Below, in pieces: positions 9,201-15,376 of a DNA stretch of 64,000 nt. The position numbers were made by a program, and so were the translations under genes. The notes beneath the pieces are model-generated. The model did not search any database, was not told the origin of the DNA, and saw nothing but the letters and a program-made list of their open reading frames with translations. Source of the stretch: Acidimicrobiales bacterium (GTDB taxonomy: Bacteria; Actinomycetota; Acidimicrobiia; Acidimicrobiales; Poriferisodalaceae); NCBI GenBank assembly GCA_009843525.1, contig VYDH01000030.1, positions 1 through 64,000 on the forward strand, written 5' to 3'. Each line of letters starts with the position of its first letter. Position 1 is the stretch's first letter.

Positions 9201-9688
9201 TCGACGAGGCCGTCGCCCTTGGTCGCGATCTTCTGTGGCACCACACCTGGGGCGAGCGCTTCGCCCCCCAAAAGCACGCCAAGCTGCCCGAAGGCCGAGC
9301 CACCGAAGTAGCGGCGCCGAGCGGCATGCCCGAGCGCTTCGGCTACGACCCCGGCACCGAGCAGCTGACGGTCGGCAACGGCGTCTTCGCACCGGTCAGC
9401 CAGGAAGTCTGGGGCTTCGAAGTCTCGGGTCTGCGGGTGCTGCCGTCATGGCTCGGTTACCGCATGAAGACCCGCAGGGGCCGCAAGTCCAGCGACCTCG
9501 ACGACATCCGCCCCACCCGCTGGACCCAGTCCAGAGAGCTCCTGCTCTTGCTCTCGATCCTCGAGCACACCGTCGATGTCACCCCGCGAGCCGCCGACCT
9601 GCTCGGCCGCATCGTCGACGCCCCCTTGATCGAAGCCGGCGACCTCCCCACCCCCACCCCAGCCGAACGCAAACCCCCGAAGAACTAG
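6263..9688 (+). CDS. Type ISP-like adenine DNA methyltransferase with specificity domain
   Basis: This 1141-residue N6-adenine methyltransferase has GAFYTP (371-376), the SAM-binding DPATGTGTF (433-441) and catalytic NPPY (552-555). The C-terminal 350 residues (EVWGFEVSG, DLDDIRPTRWT) resemble the type ISP C-terminal specificity domain of LlaGI-type enzymes. It would modify host sites and read the target for the helicase-nuclease. In LlaGI, nuclease, helicase and methylase are one chain; here they are split after the helicase, and this protein lacks motor motifs. The frame is open further upstream to 5951, but ATG 6263 is chosen because it overlaps the previous stop and the extension is antisense-like noise. 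The 3' end (AERKPPK) is repeated 2.1 kb downstream. Confidence 0.85.
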   Translation: MAQPRPALSGSMLRRIRTQADLFKYLEAELDWPIDVDDFDEDERLTWEWLPSDIGIAPEDLASLRRLRQLRPLSAAQPWGIFFVEFDRERLPVTQFRKLAQAFARRPGRSAPGDDRPRWDAENLLFVVTTGGDQTVQLHLLALWNRDGRADEIRSLAWRPSQGSDRHLARLHHELLPRLAWPSDDAAGPDEWTAQWRDAFKLPLGTAISTASRLATQMAACAGDLRDQIAEALAAEAGSGPFTTMLGTVRSQLIADVDASRFADMCAQTLVYGLLSSRVTSPEDFGTSPVYSAVPLSNPFLEAFFEQIHDEASVLDLAGSGLDQLIADLRASNVEAILDQFGTTAKGGDPVIHFYEEFLTSYDRKMRADAGAFYTPQPVVDFMVRAVDEVLRKRFGLAMGVADASTWAEVAERNGFDLPAKVPADQMFVAMLDPATGTGTFLVAWLRQARESFLRGGGSESDWPEHLRRHVLPQMHGFELMLGPYAIAHLKVALELHTHGVADADVNVRLTDSLEHQADQGQFAPMADPVSVEGEAAADLKADKRFTVVIGNPPYDREQKALGDTGKRKGGVVRFETSGVEDSPLLQAVTEPMRRAGLGGHLKNVYNDYVYFWRWATWQATELPPGPGVVAFITASSYLDGVSMGGVRHLLRKAFDELWIIDLGGDSLGAHVEENVFDIRIPVAIAVGVRTGSESGGECIVRYLRIEGDRGEKLARLRSLSLDSRSAPVPGEGLERFVPVSAHEYHDWPEISDLFPWIRSGCKLGRTWPIAESKPVLQWRWRDLLQRLPRHRADALDESPSGRKLDDEPQPLLASTGKLRSIRRLTTDSAPEGYERYGYRSLDRQWIVADHRVIDRAGPDLWRVRGRQQVFLTTLTSTKLGRGPVLTVSPYVPDLHHFRGSYGAKNVMPLYRDAAGAANVTDGVLAALGHALGEAPTAEDLLAYVYALGGTAAFSEQFGDQLAEATGPVRIPITADRALFDEAVALGRDLLWHHTWGERFAPQKHAKLPEGRATEVAAPSGMPERFGYDPGTEQLTVGNGVFAPVSQEVWGFEVSGLRVLPSWLGYRMKTRRGRKSSDLDDIRPTRWTQSRELLLLLSILEHTVDVTPRAADLLGRIVDAPLIEAGDLPTPTPAERKPPKN
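9662..9682 (+). repeat. 21-bp direct repeat, left copy
   Basis: These 21 bases lie inside the last codons of the methyltransferase gene (encoding AERKPPK) and recur exactly at 11799-11819. The two copies bracket about 2.1 kb made almost entirely of broken genes. The arrangement suggests insertion or duplication at the gene's 3' end, or two related genes whose ends recombined. Confidence 0.8.
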
Positions 9689-9846
9689 AGCATCAACCCA
9701 CACCTGAACGGTCCGCAGCGGATCAGACCACGCTCTTCCTGGCAAGCTGCTGAAATCGGCTGTACCTCGTCACACGGCCTGTCTACCCTTGGCCACAAGG
9801 GGCCGCCGCTGAGCACGTTGTGCGTGCGGCCGATTGAGGAGCACTG

Positions 9847-10266
9847 ATGTCCGAGACCTTGCCGATCACGCCAGAGGAGCGCAGTCACGAGCCGACGCTG
9901 GCTGAGCGAGTGGCTCGTGCGCGGCGTGCCCGCGAGGAAGCGGCCGAGCGAGTAGCTCGCCGCTACGCAGACATCAAGCCAGACGAGCGCCGCTGGCGGG
10001 TCCGTGACGAACTCGACCTCGGTTCGGAGCGCCTGTATGTCAGATGAATCGTCGCGAGAGGGCTCGCCCTAGACGACGAGATCGAGGCCATGACGGACAG
10101 CCTGCAGAGTGCAGCGATGCACTCGGCCACGATCGGACACGCGAGGGCACAAGAACTCGGCATCCCCACGGAGTACCTGTCGCCGTATACGTCGGCCTGG
10201 GATCACCTCTGGCGGCTTCATGCGCACTACGCATTCCTGCTCGGTCCGCAACCCCGCAGAAGCTGA
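9847..10266 (+). pseudogene. Small unknown protein split by an in-frame TGA
   Basis: The start is well supported: GAGGAG lies 5 nt before ATG 9847. The first 66 codons give a charged, helical protein (RARRAREEAAERVARRY). TGA at 10045-10047 ends it, but the same frame continues open for 72 more codons with sense-looking composition (RAQELGIPTEYLSPYTSAWD) until 10266. The parsimonious reading is a nonsense mutation in a gene of about 140 codons. The truncated 66-residue product may still be made. No SECIS-like hairpin is obvious after the TGA. I do not recognise a family. Confidence 0.4.
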
Positions 10267-10271
10267 CGCGC

Positions 10272-10488
10272 ATGGGCAACGACGCCGCTGGCGACGATTG
10301 GGACGAGGAGGAGTCAGGCGCGCGTCTGATGGAGCAGGTGTTGGGCGGCGTCGCTCGACGACGCGATCGCAGCGGAGGAGAATGCAAGCACGATTGCGAC
10401 CGTGTGGCGCTGGGACCGCAACGGCTGGCGCAGCCTCGGTATGGTCACGCCGATATGCGGAGTACTTGGGGCGAACGGTGAACTTTGA
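10272..10488 (+). pseudogene. Unknown gene fragment with a frameshift
   Basis: ATG 10272 opens a frame (GNDAAGDDWDEEESG). Around 10340-10350 the coding signal appears to move by one base into the frame reading LDDAIAAEENASTIATVWRW, which ends at TGA 10486-10488. Both halves look protein-like, while each alone would be very short. The reconstructed product would be about 70 residues, of unknown function. It overlaps the start of the next broken gene by 11 nt. Confidence 0.3.
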
Positions 10489-10948
10489 ACTGCCGGACGA
10501 GTTGCATCACGGCGGGACGTTCCTGCTGACGTGGAACCCGGACGATTGGGAGCTGACTGTCGAGGAGTACTACGCACGCGTGCTGATCACAGCCACGACC
10601 GGCGGGTTCATGAGCGGGTGGACGCTCGGCACGAACTACCGGCAGATGGGTGCGGGTGATTAGGCGTTCGTCCACAGGCACGGCGGATTCGGAGGGATCG
10701 TCGCTCACGGGTTCGCCGTGTGCGACCCGTATCCGGGAGATGACGACGGCATCGAAGTGGACGAGGCTTCGAACGACTCGTGGTGGATTCAAGTCGCATG
10801 GTCGCTGTGTAAGCCCCTCGAGGTGAGGCTGCGGCCCGAGCAACTGGCGGAGATCGCACCGGTGACGTTCGGCGCTCCGATCAGAGCCTCAGGACATCGT
10901 GTCGACGCCGAGGAAGCAGACGCTCTGCGCCACGCCTTCTACGACTGA
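10478..10948 (+). pseudogene. EVE-like/HNH-associated N-terminal domain protein with in-frame TAG
   Basis: From GTG 10478 the frame reads FLLTWNPDDWELTVEEYY, then GD, then TAG at 10661-10663. It continues in the same frame as AFVHRHGGFGGIVAHG and ends RASGHRVDAEEADALR. This order (LTWNP, W-S/T-G, GD-R-AFL-RQ, GIVASG, SG-x-V) matches the EVE-like domain found at the N-terminus of some HNH endonuclease and McrB-like proteins. TAG sits exactly where the family has Arg. The gene is therefore most likely inactivated by one nonsense change. No HNH domain follows, so it was either a stand-alone reader domain or already truncated. Confidence 0.55.
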
Positions 10949-11150
10949 GCCCGCTCAGATGCTTGTCGAGCGAGCCCGCGGCTCGGTGGGGATCTCCCGT
11001 CACTCCGTTGCTGGTCTGCGACACTCCATGTCCATGACGAAGCGGCGTGAGAGTCTCGTTCGCGGGCTCGCAGGTCTCGTGGCGTGAGCATCATCGAGGC
11101 GTTGGGTGCGACGCTGGACGCTCGCATGGTCGGCGCCATAGGGGACTGAC

Positions 11151-11704
11151 ATGGCGCAGTGGCGGGTGCGGATCGACGCTGCGTTCAGCTTCGGCCAGAT
11201 GGACCGTCGAGGCTATGCACACTACCACGGTGTCGAGGACTGGCTCGACTGTGTGAGCCCGGTGATCGACGCGCTCGGCGACCTCGCGGCTGCAGGTCAG
11301 CATGAGGCGGCAGCAGAACTGGCCGAGCAGGCGTACCAGCGGACCGATCTCGCGATGGGCGAACTCTACGACGAGGACGGCTCGCTGATGATGATCGCCC
11401 AACAACTGGCGGATCTGCATTATCGGGCGTGCGGGCAAGGGCAGACGAACTGCGCGATTTCCTGGCACGCAAACTGCGCGAGCAGGGTTACGCGGGAGCA
11501 TCGATCGACCTGTACTGGAAAGCCTTCACTGCCAGCCCGTCGCTGACGGCCTGCCGCACGTTGATGCAGCAAGACGACCGCCCTGACAGCCCGGATTGGC
11601 TTGAGCGCTGTCTGGGGTACTTGCGCCGCCTCTTGAGCCCCGACGCATCGAAGGCAGCGCTCACAAGGCGAAGCGGCGCCTGCAAAGCGAACTCAAGGAC
11701 CTGA
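11151..11704 (+). pseudogene. Frameshifted fragment of SWIM zinc-finger-type protein
   Basis: ATG 11151 opens a frame with VSPVIDALGDLAAAGQHEAA and QQLADLHYRAC, helical-repeat sequence like the C-terminal half of SWIM zinc-finger proteins. After about 11430 the coding signal jumps to another frame (ADELRDFLARKLREQGYAG, then WKAFTASPSLTACRTLM), which ends at 11704. The SWIM Cys/His cluster itself is absent. This is a broken C-terminal remnant. The family resemblance comes from the repeat pattern only. Confidence 0.4.
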
Positions 11705-11798
11705 CACCCCTGGTGGATGCCCCTGTTGAGCACATCGAGGACTGACTCAGCTCGGTTCTAGTGCAGGCTCGTCGCTGAGCGCTGCCATCGACCCCCCC

Positions 11799-11819
11799 GC
11801 CGAACGCAAACCCCCGAAG
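11799..11819 (+). repeat. 21-bp direct repeat, right copy
   Basis: This exactly repeats bases 9662-9682 from the methyltransferase 3' end, in the same orientation. It again encodes AERKPPK before a stop codon (TGA at 11823-11825). It lies just before the long antitoxin-like gene and closes the 2.1-kb block of broken genes. Confidence 0.8.
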
Positions 11820-11889
11820 GGTTGAGAAATCGTGGTCGCGGCGCATATTGCACAGTGCCACTGCGACTGGTGCGTGCGACAATGAGCGA

Positions 11890-12795
11890 GTGGGAACTCG
11901 CTTGGTCTTTCGTCTCGCAGGCGAAGATGCTCGCCTTGGACGGGCTGACGCAGTCGATGTAGCGCATCTCATCCTCGGCGCAAACTCCGTCATGCGGCGC
12001 ACTGCTGCTGTGTTGGCTGGCAGGCGGCCAGGTTCGCGAGGCAGGCTGCCTCGGCAGATCGCCGATGCTGTTCGGCTGCACTTGTGCGGCATCTCCGAAG
12101 GCAGCCTCGTAGTCGAGTTCGAGCTGCCCGACGCACCGGACGAATCGGATGCTCTGGATCTCGATGATGCACCCCTCGGAGAGACAACCGCTCGGACTGC
12201 GTTCGCGGTGCTGGAGGGCTCCGAGACCGGCTTCCCCGAGACGACCACAGCCTGGAACCAGCTTGCGAGTGATCTCGACATCGGCGGAGGCAACGACTCC
12301 CTGACGCTCAACATGCCGTCGCACGCTCAGCCACCGGCGGTTCTCGACGAGAGCGCTCGCGCCCGACTGGCCGCCGCATCGCAGCGAGAGAATCGCGATG
12401 ATGAAGCGGGCGAGCGTGTCGGAGTCCTCTTTGAAGCAGATTTTGAGAAGAACACAGCACGTCTGCGAACTGCGGAAGGCACAGCAGTTGCCGTGAAGCT
12501 CGACGAAGAGCAAGCGGCGTTGATCAAAGAGGCACTGCGTGAGCGAACCCGTCTCCGTGGCCACATCACCTACAGCGAACGCACTTCGGAAGCCGTCGCA
12601 GTCGATCTCGTCGAGATTCTGCGGGCCGATCAGCTGGTGCTCGGTGTGCCGGTGACCGACTTCTGGACAACCAGGTCGGTGGCAGAACTGGCCGAAGAAC
12701 AGGGCGTCACTCCCGTGGTGTCCATTGACGAGTTGAGGGACGACACCATCAGTGAACATGAGGCAAAGGCCTTCATGGAAGCGCTTGGACTGTGA
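11890..12795 (+). CDS. Unusual long antitoxin-like protein (VapB-type C-terminus)
   Basis: A 301-residue protein from GTG 11890; TTG 11848 is an alternative. The N-terminal 90 residues (LVFRLAGEDARLGRADAVDV) form an unrecognised domain, followed by an acidic linker. The last 35 residues (SVAELAEEQGVTPVVSIDEL) match the short C-terminal stretch of PIN-toxin antitoxins. The PIN gene starts 3 nt downstream, which supports a toxin-antitoxin pair. Usual VapB antitoxins are 70-100 residues, so the extra 200 are notable. No DNA-binding motif was recognised. Function is inferred from the C-terminus and position only. Confidence 0.55.
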   Translation: MGTRLVFRLAGEDARLGRADAVDVAHLILGANSVMRRTAAVLAGRRPGSRGRLPRQIADAVRLHLCGISEGSLVVEFELPDAPDESDALDLDDAPLGETTARTAFAVLEGSETGFPETTTAWNQLASDLDIGGGNDSLTLNMPSHAQPPAVLDESARARLAAASQRENRDDEAGERVGVLFEADFEKNTARLRTAEGTAVAVKLDEEQAALIKEALRERTRLRGHITYSERTSEAVAVDLVEILRADQLVLGVPVTDFWTTRSVAELAEEQGVTPVVSIDELRDDTISEHEAKAFMEALGL

Positions 12796-12798
12796 CGC

Positions 12799-13173
12799 GT
12801 GGCACCTGGGCCGCTGCTCGTCGATACCGATGTTTTCTCGTTTCTGAGGCTGCGAAGCGAAGAGGCCGATGACTTTCGAGGAATCGTGGATGGCCGTTTG
12901 CTGGTGCTGTCGTTCGCGACGGTTGGCGAGGTGTACTTCGGTGCAGCGAACGCTTCGGCTTCGGTATCGAACATCCGAGCTACTAGGCCGACGGCTGATC
13001 GCAGGAGGCGAGATCGCAGTGTTGGCGCAGAGCTTGAGAGAAGCCGCCGAGAAGCTGCGCAGGTCCTGTGCCGAGCTGCTGACTCGATTGCAAGCCTCGC
13101 CGTTTGCTCCGTTCCAGGATCAGCGAGTGCGGAGGCCGCCGACGGTCGTGTCGGCGTCGTCTATCCGGATTGA
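12799..13173 (+). pseudogene. Frameshifted PIN-domain toxin
   Basis: From GTG 12799 the first 53 residues are a clear PIN N-terminus: LLVDTDVFSFLR gives the first acidic residues, and VLSFATVGEVYFGAANA gives the conserved Glu helix. After about position 12957 the frame becomes arginine-rich noise, and no other frame restores a PIN C-terminus with its DxD. The toxin should be inactive. Its partner antitoxin gene upstream is intact, as expected when toxin loss is tolerated first. Confidence 0.6.
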
Positions 13174-13186
13174 GCCGTGGCAGGTG

Positions 13187-13433
13187 CCGTTGCCAGCTCC
13201 GATCAATGTTCTGGAGCAGCTTCTGCGGCAGGGCGGCACGACCATCGTGCGAGCGGCGTTTGCGTACTCGTTCTTCGCTCATCCCGATGTCGTACGTGGC
13301 CGGACGCCGTGGTATCCGGAACGGGCGAGGACCAGCCGCGAGCACTGTCCGGGCAGCACCGTGGGATCCGAACGCTTTCACGGCTGGCTGGAACCTGTAC
13401 TACATGCCGTTCTGGTCTGATAGATATGACTAA
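13187..13433 (+). pseudogene. Remnant of an unrecognised accessory protein, internally deleted
   Basis: One frame encodes NVLEQLLRQGGTTIVRAAFA and YSFFAHPDVVRGRTPWYP. After about 13360 a different frame encodes PWDPNAFTAGWNLYYMPFW and stops at TAA 13431-13433. I recall these two blocks as parts of one conserved hypothetical protein family found near restriction genes, separated there by about 50 residues. Here the middle is missing and the frame is broken. I cannot name a function. Confidence 0.35.
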
Positions 13434-13444
13434 TCTGGTCATAT
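13424..13444 (+). promoter_or_regulatory. Promoter and operator palindrome of the second toxin-antitoxin pair
   Basis: ATATGAC (13424-13430) and GTCATAT (13438-13444) are perfect inverted arms around a 7-nt spacer. That spacer contains the -10 hexamer TAATCT (13431-13436). The right arm overlaps the antitoxin ATG at 13443, so the transcript is predicted to be leaderless and the operator to cover the promoter. This is the same layout as the first toxin-antitoxin operon, with a different palindrome. Confidence 0.6.
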
Positions 13445-13727
13445 GAGTTCTGGTGCTGTGTCCGTCTCGGAGTTGAAGGCGAATCTGTCCCGCTATCTGC
13501 GAGAGGTCCGACGAGGCGGCGAGATTCATGTGACCGACCGGGGCACGCCGGTTGCGAGGCTGGTGCCGCCCGCGAGAACCGACGATGCGCATCTCAGCCG
13601 ATTGATCACGGCTGGCGTGCTCCGAGCAGGGCACGGGAATGCTGCGGCCGTCCTCGACGAGCCTCCTCTGGAGATCCCGACCAGCCTCACTGCGGCGCTG
13701 GATACCGAAAGAGAGGACCGTGCGTGA
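13443..13727 (+). CDS. Phd/YefM-family antitoxin
   Basis: This 94-residue protein begins with VSVSELKANLSRYLREVRRG, the Phd/YefM dimerisation and DNA-binding fold, followed by IHVTDRGTPVARLVPP. The remaining 50 residues are the flexible toxin-binding tail. The gene overlaps the toxin start by 4 nt (GTGA at 13724-13727), indicating translational coupling. It probably represses its own promoter through the palindrome at 13424-13444. Confidence 0.88.
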   Translation: MSSGAVSVSELKANLSRYLREVRRGGEIHVTDRGTPVARLVPPARTDDAHLSRLITAGVLRAGHGNAAAVLDEPPLEIPTSLTAALDTEREDRA

Positions 13728-14149
13728 GGTATTGGGATACCTCCGCACTCGTGCCGCTCTTCGTTGCCGAGCCGACAACCGACGCGATGCGGTCATGGCT
13801 GCGCGAAGACGGCGTCATCGTCACTTGGGCGTGGACGAAGGTCGAGATCGTCAGCGCAGTCGAGCGGCGCACACGCGACGGAGACCTGACGCGCGCGCAT
13901 CGCCGCAGCGTCATGGGTCGCCTGGACGAATTCAGCGAGAGCTGGCATGAAGTGGTCGAGATGCTCGCGGTACGGTCGCGGGCGTCGTCGATGCTGGCCC
14001 GGCATTCGCTGCGGGCGGCTGATGCAGCGCAGCTCGGCGCTGCGGTTCATGTCCAAGAGCAGATCGGCGTGCCGCTGCAACTCGTGGTGCTGGACCGACG
14101 CCTCGCCGAAGCAGCCGAACGCGAGGGTCTCGCCGTCGTCTCGGCATGA
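13724..14149 (+). CDS. VapC-type PIN-domain toxin
   Basis: This 141-residue PIN ribonuclease has YWDTSALVPLFVAEP for the first Asp, VEIVSAVERR for the conserved Glu, and LRAADAAQLGAAV plus LVVLDRRLAEAA for the remaining acidic residues. It starts at GTG 13724 and overlaps the antitoxin stop. All catalytic residues are present and the length is normal, so this pair is expected to be active, unlike the PIN gene 0.9 kb upstream. The RNA target is unknown. Confidence 0.88.
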   Translation: MRYWDTSALVPLFVAEPTTDAMRSWLREDGVIVTWAWTKVEIVSAVERRTRDGDLTRAHRRSVMGRLDEFSESWHEVVEMLAVRSRASSMLARHSLRAADAAQLGAAVHVQEQIGVPLQLVVLDRRLAEAAEREGLAVVSA

Positions 14150-14280
14150 GCCGCGCGGCACGCATCCGAATCCGGGACGAGATCGCCTGCTGGGGCTGTT
14201 GGCAGACGGCCCGGTTCGTCGACGGCCGCAACCCGCCCGTGGCGGCGCCCGACGGCGTGTTCCGCGCAGTTGTGTCTGGC

Positions 14281-14321
14281 GGGGGGGGGGGGGGGTGGCC
14301 CCCCCGCGATTTGGGGGGGGG
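14281..14321. repeat. Homopolymer tract: G15, C7, G9
   Basis: Fifteen G (14281-14295), seven C (14299-14305) and nine G (14313-14321) occur within 41 bp. The second G run and the C run can pair as a hairpin. The tract lies directly upstream of the -10-like TAGCCT (14322-14327) of the secreted-protein gene. Long G tracts are prone to slippage and also to assembly error. Confidence 0.85.
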
Positions 14322-14336
14322 TAGCCTCCCGGCCTT

Positions 14337-15242
14337 ATGTGTCTGAGGAAGTCTGTTCGTGTTGTGTGGGCGGCGGCCGCGGTGTCGCTGCTGCTGGCTG
14401 CTGTTCCGGCGCCGGTCGGGGCGGCCGATGATCCCGAGACCCCGTTCGTGCCGAACGGGGTGAAGGGCCGCGAGGCCGAGTTCCGCTGCGAGTCGGTGGA
14501 CTTGGGCGACATCGACCAGAAGGCCAAGCGGTCCACCTACTGCTACAAGCTCACGCCGCGCCTGTCTGAGCTGCCGCCGTCGGTGACCATCACGCCCAAC
14601 AGCGGCGGCGTGTTCGTCGAGGTGACCCGGCCGATCCGCTACAGCGCCGAGGTGCATGTCTCGCTCCAGCGCCCCAAGAAAGTGCCCAGCACCCCCGCCG
14701 AGCAGCGCACCTGCCGGTGGCGCCACACGGACGGCAGCTACCGCGAGAGCGACTGCTCGCGGCCGGCGGGCCGCAAGGTCCACTACCGCACCGACGACGG
14801 CCGCATCCACGCCGGCGGCGACTGCATCGCCGAGGCGCCCGCGGACCCGCATTACTGGCAGAGCCGGGTGCCGCACAGTCTCGACAAGTTCGCCGGCACC
14901 GGCGTCGCGATCCTGCCGATATCGCCCCACGGGGTGATGGCGCCGCTCGGCGCTGATCCCGGCGACTACATCACCTGGTGCCTGGGCCGCGGCAAGCACA
15001 AGTTCTCCACCCCCGACCTGGCCGGCCAGGTCGCCCACGTCGAGAAGCCCGTCATGGTCATCGCCAAGAAGGACGGCGAGCTGCTGCCCGAGGTCCACTA
15101 CGGCACCGCGGCCGGCGGCTTCTACCCGCTGCCGCTCAGCGCCGGCACCTGGACCCTGTCGGCCGTGATCGACGAATGCGCCAGCGCCCGCGACTGCCTC
15201 GCGACCACCAGCAGAGAGACAGCAACCGTCACCGTCAACTGA
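14337..15242 (+). CDS. Secreted protein of unknown function
   Basis: This 301-residue protein has an N-terminal signal peptide (hydrophobic VVWAAAAVSLLLAAVPAPVG, cleavage probably after GAA near residue 30). The mature part is beta-rich and holds several cysteines in pairs (RCESVD, YCYKL, TCRWRH, DCSRP, DCIAEA, WCLGRG, ECASARDC), suggesting disulfides in an extracellular domain. I do not recognise a family. ATG 14337 lies 9 nt after TAGCCT, so its mRNA may be leaderless and its promoter sits against the G15 tract. It ends convergently with the beta-propeller gene. Confidence 0.7.
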   Translation: MCLRKSVRVVWAAAAVSLLLAAVPAPVGAADDPETPFVPNGVKGREAEFRCESVDLGDIDQKAKRSTYCYKLTPRLSELPPSVTITPNSGGVFVEVTRPIRYSAEVHVSLQRPKKVPSTPAEQRTCRWRHTDGSYRESDCSRPAGRKVHYRTDDGRIHAGGDCIAEAPADPHYWQSRVPHSLDKFAGTGVAILPISPHGVMAPLGADPGDYITWCLGRGKHKFSTPDLAGQVAHVEKPVMVIAKKDGELLPEVHYGTAAGGFYPLPLSAGTWTLSAVIDECASARDCLATTSRETATVTVN

Positions 15243-15350
15243 CAGCAGACGCCGACAGCGGGCTCACCGCGGGCCCATCGATCCGCGCCATCTCACCGTC
15301 ACCGCTGCCCGCCTGATGGCTCGGCATCGTGGGTGCAGAACTGCTGTCAG
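15239..15350. repeat. Long-range inverted repeat between convergent genes
   Basis: CTGACAGCAG (15239-15248, spanning the stop codon of the secreted-protein gene) and CTGCTGTCAG (15341-15350) are exact reverse complements about 90 nt apart. They could form the base of a large stem at the junction of two converging transcripts. The loop is long, so a role in termination is only a possibility. Confidence 0.35.
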
Positions 15351-15376
15351 CATGCGCCGACTGCGGCAACTGGGAT

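Noticed and set aside
10045..10047. Selenocysteine insertion at TGA
   Set aside because: No SECIS-like stem-loop is evident right after the codon, and a nearby gene has a TAG stop of the same kind, so general decay is simpler.
10661..10663. Pyrrolysine decoding at TAG
   Set aside because: No pylT or pylS is seen, and the replaced residue is a conserved Arg, consistent with a nonsense mutation.
1..14150. Prophage or conjugative element
   Set aside because: No integrase, capsid, terminase, relaxase or type IV secretion genes are present; only IS remnants and defence-type genes are seen.
14146..14346. A 66-codon frame following the second VapC gene
   Set aside because: Much of it is glycine translated from the G15 tract, and it lacks a ribosome site and homology.
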